A stretch of DNA of 64,000 bases, from assembly GCA_964527565.1 (NCBI GenBank), contig CAZGOY010000002.1:1-64000 (forward strand). Direction: 5' to 3'. This document shows, piece after piece, positions 60,491 to 64,000 of the stretch (positions are counted from its first letter, which is position 1; the number at the start of each line of letters is the position of its first letter). This DNA is from JAGXQV01 sp964527565. GTDB taxonomy: Bacteria > Pseudomonadota > Gammaproteobacteria > Burkholderiales > Sulfuricellaceae. The translations under genes and the position numbers were made by a program. The notes under the pieces were generated by a model, which saw only the letters and a list, made by a program, of their open reading frames with translations, did not search any database and was not told the origin of the DNA.

Positions 60491-61264
60491 CTAACCCTTC
60501 AAATAGTCCCAGAACAATTCAAGTGACGATTTGTTTACGCATAAAATGTGAATTTTGTTAAAGCTGAAGGAATCCACTAGTTGTTTAAGATTTGGGGTTA
60601 GCTGAACTACGTCGATATCGGACCAGCCGCCCATGAGAAACAGCGTAGAGCCAGGTATGATGTTGAATGAAGCTATGTTCTGGCGTGTTCCCTGTGTGAA
60701 CGCATTTGCTAGAGCTTTGAGGTTCTTCGTAATACTTGCGTCGGTACCGACATCTGAATGGCAGGCATGGTTGTATGCATTTTGCCAAGGATTGTTTGCC
60801 GACTCGCCAGAAATCTTGGTTTTCAAATCCGAATAGGCCAGTGCGATTTTGGCCTCATGAGATGCACCATCAGTCTTTGTTGACCCAGATTTACTTTCAT
60901 AAATCCAAGCATCATCTCCAAGAGTGTAATAGCCATCAAATCCCTTCTTGATAGAGCCTTCTTCAAGATTTAGAAATAGGAATTCTTGTTTAAAACCGAT
61001 TTCAGTCAGATAAAGGTGCCCAAAGAACTCGGCGATTGCCCCCATTTCGGTTGTGGAGCCCTTTTTCGAAGACAAGAACGTTGCGAGCCGCTTCTTAATA
61101 GTGGCTACGTCTGTATCGGCACCACCTTCGCAGATGGCAACGATATTCGCATCAATGTGGGCAGTTATTTTTTTGTTTAATGTGGGGATGTTGATGAAAT
61201 GGAGGTGGTTTTCGTTACCCAAATCCGTGCATTCAGAATTAAAGATATTGCTCTTAAATGTCAT
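60491..61264 (-). CDS. hamA: DUF1837/HamA-like nuclease
   Basis: 257 residues from ATG 61264 (GGGGGTGA upstream). The core KKGFDGYYTLGDDAWIYESK holds a PD-(D/E)xK arrangement, Asp in GFDG and Glu-Ser-Lys, as in DUF1837 HamA proteins, which degrade DNA when the helicase partner senses phage. Preceded by a conserved GAIAEFFGHLYL helix. AT-rich like the helicase gene. Identification rests on the motif and on the neighbour. Confidence 0.65.
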   Translation of the reverse strand: MTFKSNIFNSECTDLGNENHLHFINIPTLNKKITAHIDANIVAICEGGADTDVATIKKRLATFLSSKKGSTTEMGAIAEFFGHLYLTEIGFKQEFLFLNLEEGSIKKGFDGYYTLGDDAWIYESKSGSTKTDGASHEAKIALAYSDLKTKISGESANNPWQNAYNHACHSDVGTDASITKNLKALANAFTQGTRQNIASFNIIPGSTLFLMGGWSDIDVVQLTPNLKQLVDSFSFNKIHILCVNKSSLELFWDYLKG

Positions 61265-61880
61265 TTCACCCCCAACCACGCATCCGAAGTCAGCCCGTGT
61301 AGGGCGCAATAACCAACGGGCATTGCGCCGGATGTTTTTGAACTCGCGGTGACGGTGCAATGCGCTGCGCACATTGCCCCTACAAGAACCACATGAATTC
61401 CACCGCTTCGTCCAACGTCCATCCCCTATCCCGGATGTTCAGGCGCAGCCTAGCAGATTCCACACTCCCCCGTAACTGTGAAAAGTATCAGGTAGGGCAA
61501 ATTTTTTTCATTTTTTTGCACCTGCCCGGAAAGCCGCGTCCGGCCTTGTTCTCCGGCGATGTCGTTATCCCGCTTGCCTTGGCGCGTAAGCAAACACCAA
61601 CATTTGCATAAAACGGTTCCTCGATGCGTGGCGGAGGCTCCGCTTCGATTCATTGGAGGGGCAGGTGTTTGGTGGTTTCGCGGAGGGTCGGCGCGGATGG
61701 CGTTGCGCGGTTGTTGTGGATGAATTCGGCTACCGCTGCGCATCCCGCAAAACAGGGTATGCGGGGTTCAAATCCTGCGTTAACACGTCGTCGCGGCGAG
61801 TTATTTCTCAGCTTTGATGAGTTCCAACGCCTGATAGGCGCTGAGGATGCGAACATGATATTCGGGGACAGCCCACGGTT
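61265..61880. other. 616-bp region with repeats and decayed coding sequence
   Basis: Holds a paired repeat (61296-61383). On the minus strand, 61384-61470 encodes a short open frame ending DRGWTLDEAVEFMWFL, with its stop inside the repeat, perhaps the tail of a lost gene. Another tail-like frame, WAVPEYHVRILSAYQALELI, lies at about 61815-61880 just behind the HigA-like gene. No complete gene or RNA recognised. Confidence 0.4.
61296..61383. repeat. paired GTAGGG-CGCAAT repeat
   Basis: GTAGGGCGCAATA...CATTGCGCC and, inverted, GTAGGGGCAATGTGCGCAG then CGCATTGCACC. Each arm is itself imperfectly palindromic. A common type of intergenic REP-like repeat; it lies between hamA and the HigBA-like pair, close to one edge of the AT-rich segment. 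Confidence 0.65.
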
Positions 61881-62174
61881 TCACGCCGCCAGCTTCAGTT
61901 CAACCTTCTTCCCCGCCCGCGTTGCCAGTGTGATGAGCATGTCCAGGCTGAATTTCTCGAACTTGCCGCGGATCAGGTCGGAGACGCGGGATTGGGAGAT
62001 GCCAAGCACTTGGGCGGCTTCGGCCTGTGTCCATCCCATGTCGTGGATTTTGATGCGCAACTCACCCATCAGTTGTGAGCGCATGGCGAGGATGGTGGCT
62101 TCTTCCGGTGAGAAACCGAGGTCGAGGAATACATTGCCGCAGGACTCGGTGATTTTGAGTTTTTCTTGTTTCAT
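61881..62174 (-). CDS. HigA-like XRE antitoxin
   Basis: 97 residues from ATG 62174 (AAGGAG 8 bases upstream). Helix-turn-helix MGWTQAEAAQVLGISQSRVSDLIRGKFEKFSLDMLI, ending KVELKLAA. Overlaps the toxin stop as ATGA; toxin-first order is usual for HigBA. Confidence 0.88.
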   Translation of the reverse strand: MKQEKLKITESCGNVFLDLGFSPEEATILAMRSQLMGELRIKIHDMGWTQAEAAQVLGISQSRVSDLIRGKFEKFSLDMLITLATRAGKKVELKLAA

Positions 62175-62494
62175 TTTGCACTCTCCTTGAGTTGCTTGTA
62201 GCGGGCTGCGGCCAGTGAGATGTCTTCCTTGCGCATTTGCTGGGTCTTCTTCTGGAAGGCATGCAGCACATAAACCGCATCGGCAAATTTCGCCACGTAA
62301 ATCACGCGCCACTCGCCTAATACATGGACGCGTATTTCATACGCTCCTGCACCTACATTCAGCATGGGCTTCCAGTCCGACGGCATCAAACCTAGCTGGA
62401 CTTGCCAGAGTTCGTTCCCCGCCAGCCCTTTGGCTTCCTTTGGAAAGGCGGCCAAGTCGTCTTCGCTGGAACCAATGAACTTGAGCGGTTTCAT
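62171..62494 (-). CDS. HigB-like toxin (phage Gp49-like)
   Basis: 107 residues: RelE-fold Gp49-like protein with GLMPSDWKPMLNVGAGAYEIRVH, EWRVIYVAKFADAVYVLHAFQKKTQQ. The family cleaves mRNA on the ribosome. Complete pair with the XRE gene. Confidence 0.88.
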   Translation of the reverse strand: MKPLKFIGSSEDDLAAFPKEAKGLAGNELWQVQLGLMPSDWKPMLNVGAGAYEIRVHVLGEWRVIYVAKFADAVYVLHAFQKKTQQMRKEDISLAAARYKQLKESAK

Positions 62495-62556
62495 TTGGGA
62501 AATATATAAGTATTTATATTGAATGGCAAGCCGAACAAGGCGACGGGGTCAAGTCT

Positions 62557-62653
62557 TGCAAACAAAGGGGTCAAATGTGCAAACAAAGGGGTCAGACCCC
62601 TTACCCACATTTGAATGCAAACAAAGGGGTCAGACCCCTTACCCACATTTGAA
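62557..62653. repeat. tandem 38-bp repeat with AAGGGGTCAGACCCCTT hairpin
   Basis: Two identical 38-bp units (62578-62615 and 62616-62653), preceded by a partial unit (62557-62577). Each full unit contains the perfect hairpin AAGGGGTC-A-GACCCCTT. The AAAGGGG(T/C)CAG core also occurs at 43799 and 44841. It lies between the HigB-like toxin gene and the sensor kinase. Confidence 0.85.
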
Positions 62654-62734
62654 CATCCAAAATAAAAACATGGATACCTCTACCAAGGCCGCCCACAAGC
62701 TCCTGAAAGATTCACCTGAAGCAATTTTACAGCG

Positions 62735-64000
62735 TCAGCGGCCCTTTTCCAGCGGCAGTTCCAGCACCGCTTCCAGCCCGCCTTGCGGGTGGTTGCGCAG
62801 GATCAGCGAGCCGCCGTGCTTTTCGGCGATGTTGCGGGCGATGGTCAAGCCCAGGCCGGTGCCGCCGGTGTCGCGCGAGCGCGAATCCTCGCGGCGGTAG
62901 AAGGGATCGAACACCGTTTCCAGTTCCGCTTCCGGGATGCCCGCGCCGTGGTCGCGCACGCGAATCACCACGTTGCCGCCCTGGCGCCGTGCCGCCACTT
63001 CCGCACTGCCGCCGCCATACTTGACGGCGTTGTTCACCAGATTATCCAGGCAGCGCCGCAAGGCGCCGGGCTGGGCAGGCAGGGAAAGGCCGCTTTGGCC
63101 CGTCAGGCGGACATCTTGCCCGGCATCGGCGGCGTCGGCGCATACGCTGTCGAGCAGCGAATCCAGATCGAGCGCCTGCATTCTTTCGCCGGAATCCATG
63201 CTCCGCGCCAGTTCCAGCCCTTCCTTGACCATGCTCTGCATGGCCGACAGATCGGCAACCAGTTTTTCCCGCAAAGGTTCGTCCTGCACTTTTTCCAGGC
63301 GCAGGCGCAGGCGGGTCAGCGGCGTTTGCAGGTCATGGGTGATGGCGGCGAGGATGCGCGCCCGTTCCTGCACATGCCGGTGCAGGCGCGCCTGCATGGC
63401 GTTGAAGGCGCGCGCGGCGTTGCCGACCTCGACCGGCCCGCGTTCAGAGAGCGGCGGACGGGCAATGTTGCGCCCCAGTTCGATGGAAGCCTGTTCCAGC
63501 CGACGCAGGGGGCGCGTCGCCATGCGGGCCACGAGGTAAGCCAGGCCGCCGATGCACAACAGGAAAAACAGCAGGTACGGCCAGGTACGCGCATCGAAAA
63601 GGGGGGGCGGCACGAAATCGCGCCCGCCGGCCAGCACCAGGCGCAGCGGCGCGCCGTCGCGCAGGTGCAGGCGCACCACGCGGCAAACCGGCATAACGCC
63701 GGGGTGCATGCGGTTGCCGGGGTGCATGCGGAAAAAACATTCCTCGCCGCGCACCCGCACGGCGGAGGCCGCGCTTTCCGCACCCAAGCGCTCGCGCAAT
63801 GCGCGGGCGAGTTCATCGTCGGCAGTCCCCTGCACTTCCCCTGCTGCCTTCAAGTCCGCCCGGATGCCGCTGCGCCGTGCCGTTGCCGCGATGGCGGGCC
63901 GCGCGCCGGGAGCCGCTGCTTCCAGCGCCGCCACCAGTTGTTCCACGCGCTCCACGGCATGCTGGTTGCGCACGCGCGACATTTCCTCGCGCCGTTCCTT
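62735..64000 (-). CDS. HAMP sensor histidine kinase, 5' end outside window
   Basis: At least 421 residues; the frame is open to the window edge. A periplasmic region, a membrane helix (TWPYLLFFLLCIGGLAYLVARM), HAMP, HisKA with the phosphoacceptor in AAITHDLQTPLTRLRLRLE and an HATPase (DNLVNNAVKYGG, DHGAGIP, GTGLGLTIARNIAEKHGG). EnvZ/OmpR-class kinase; its regulator gene probably lies beyond 64000. Ligand unknown. Confidence 0.92.
   Translation of the reverse strand, partial: KERREEMSRVRNQHAVERVEQLVAALEAAAPGARPAIAATARRSGIRADLKAAGEVQGTADDELARALRERLGAESAASAVRVRGEECFFRMHPGNRMHPGVMPVCRVVRLHLRDGAPLRLVLAGGRDFVPPPLFDARTWPYLLFFLLCIGGLAYLVARMATRPLRRLEQASIELGRNIARPPLSERGPVEVGNAARAFNAMQARLHRHVQERARILAAITHDLQTPLTRLRLRLEKVQDEPLREKLVADLSAMQSMVKEGLELARSMDSGERMQALDLDSLLDSVCADAADAGQDVRLTGQSGLSLPAQPGALRRCLDNLVNNAVKYGGGSAEVAARRQGGNVVIRVRDHGAGIPEAELETVFDPFYRREDSRSRDTGGTGLGLTIARNIAEKHGGSLILRNHPQGGLEAVLELPLEKGR

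Noticed and set aside
61750..61800. GGGGTTCAAATCCTGC resembling a tRNA T-arm
   Set aside because: No matching acceptor, D-arm or anticodon arm could be folded on either strand.
62557..62653. CRISPR-like array
   Set aside because: Two and a half directly abutting units without spacers; a tandem repeat, not an array.

Overview
The window looks like chromosomal DNA from a high-GC, motile betaproteobacterium of the Nitrosomonadales type (Sulfuricella/Gallionella-like). I infer this from the prs - tRNA-Gln - ispE - lolB order, the DUF2189 (BPSS1780-type) membrane protein, the DcaP-like porin and codon use; the exact genus cannot be read from the sequence. No rRNA, CRISPR array or complete insertion sequence was seen.

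Layout. 0-20.2 kb is almost wholly signal transduction on the minus strand: a chemoreceptor cut off before its signalling domain, a DUF4258/DUF2283 pair, a SpoIIE-phosphatase / GGDEF-EAL / STAS group, a NarL-type response regulator with a PAS kinase, a chemotaxis operon (regulator, receptor, CheY, STAS, CheA, receptor, CheW), and a phosphorelay operon (small protein, MASE3 kinase, regulator, PAS kinase, NarL-type regulator). 20.3-24.9 kb holds queD, two toxin-antitoxin pairs, a radical SAM gene, a DUF2189 membrane protein and a SPOR protein. 24.9-30.2 kb is a SiaA-SiaC-SiaD-like c-di-GMP module behind a porin and an orphan periplasmic binding protein. 30.4-41.9 kb is housekeeping: tsaB, rimI, a divergent folE, pth, rplY, prs, tRNA-Gln, ispE, lolB, a TPR lipoprotein, a GldA / GldFG-type ABC exporter and mutM. 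42-45 kb is an accessory patch with a pilin-like fusion, toxin-antitoxin genes, a hicB scrap and short repeats. 45.4-48.9 kb has xerD, ogt, a thioredoxin-CcdA fusion and another Phd/PIN pair. 49-55.3 kb is a six-gene operon for a glucosylglycerate-type compatible solute with a mechanosensitive channel. 55.4-56.1 kb is a fluoride channel with DUF190. 56.2-62.5 kb is a defence region: a NERD-UvrD helicase, an AT-rich Hachiman-like hamAB pair and a HigBA-like pair. The window ends inside a sensor kinase gene.

How it fits together. Five minus-strand promoters in the first 20 kb share one architecture: two TAGG/CCTA boxes 22 bp apart (20 in one case), then 17-18 bp, then GCYGATA. The best box is the perfect palindrome GTAGGAATATTCCTAC, which resembles the enterobacterial RcsB box. 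The five promoters precede the broken receptor, the STAS gene, the SpoIIE phosphatase, the chemotaxis operon and the phosphorelay operon. I therefore propose that a NarL-type regulator encoded here (most likely the last gene of the phosphorelay operon) co-controls chemotaxis and c-di-GMP signalling. This is the most original observation, followed by the SiaACD module without SiaB and with its own binding protein, the folE with a His-to-Gln change at a catalytic position, the two-glycosyltransferase solute operon and the Hachiman-like pair.
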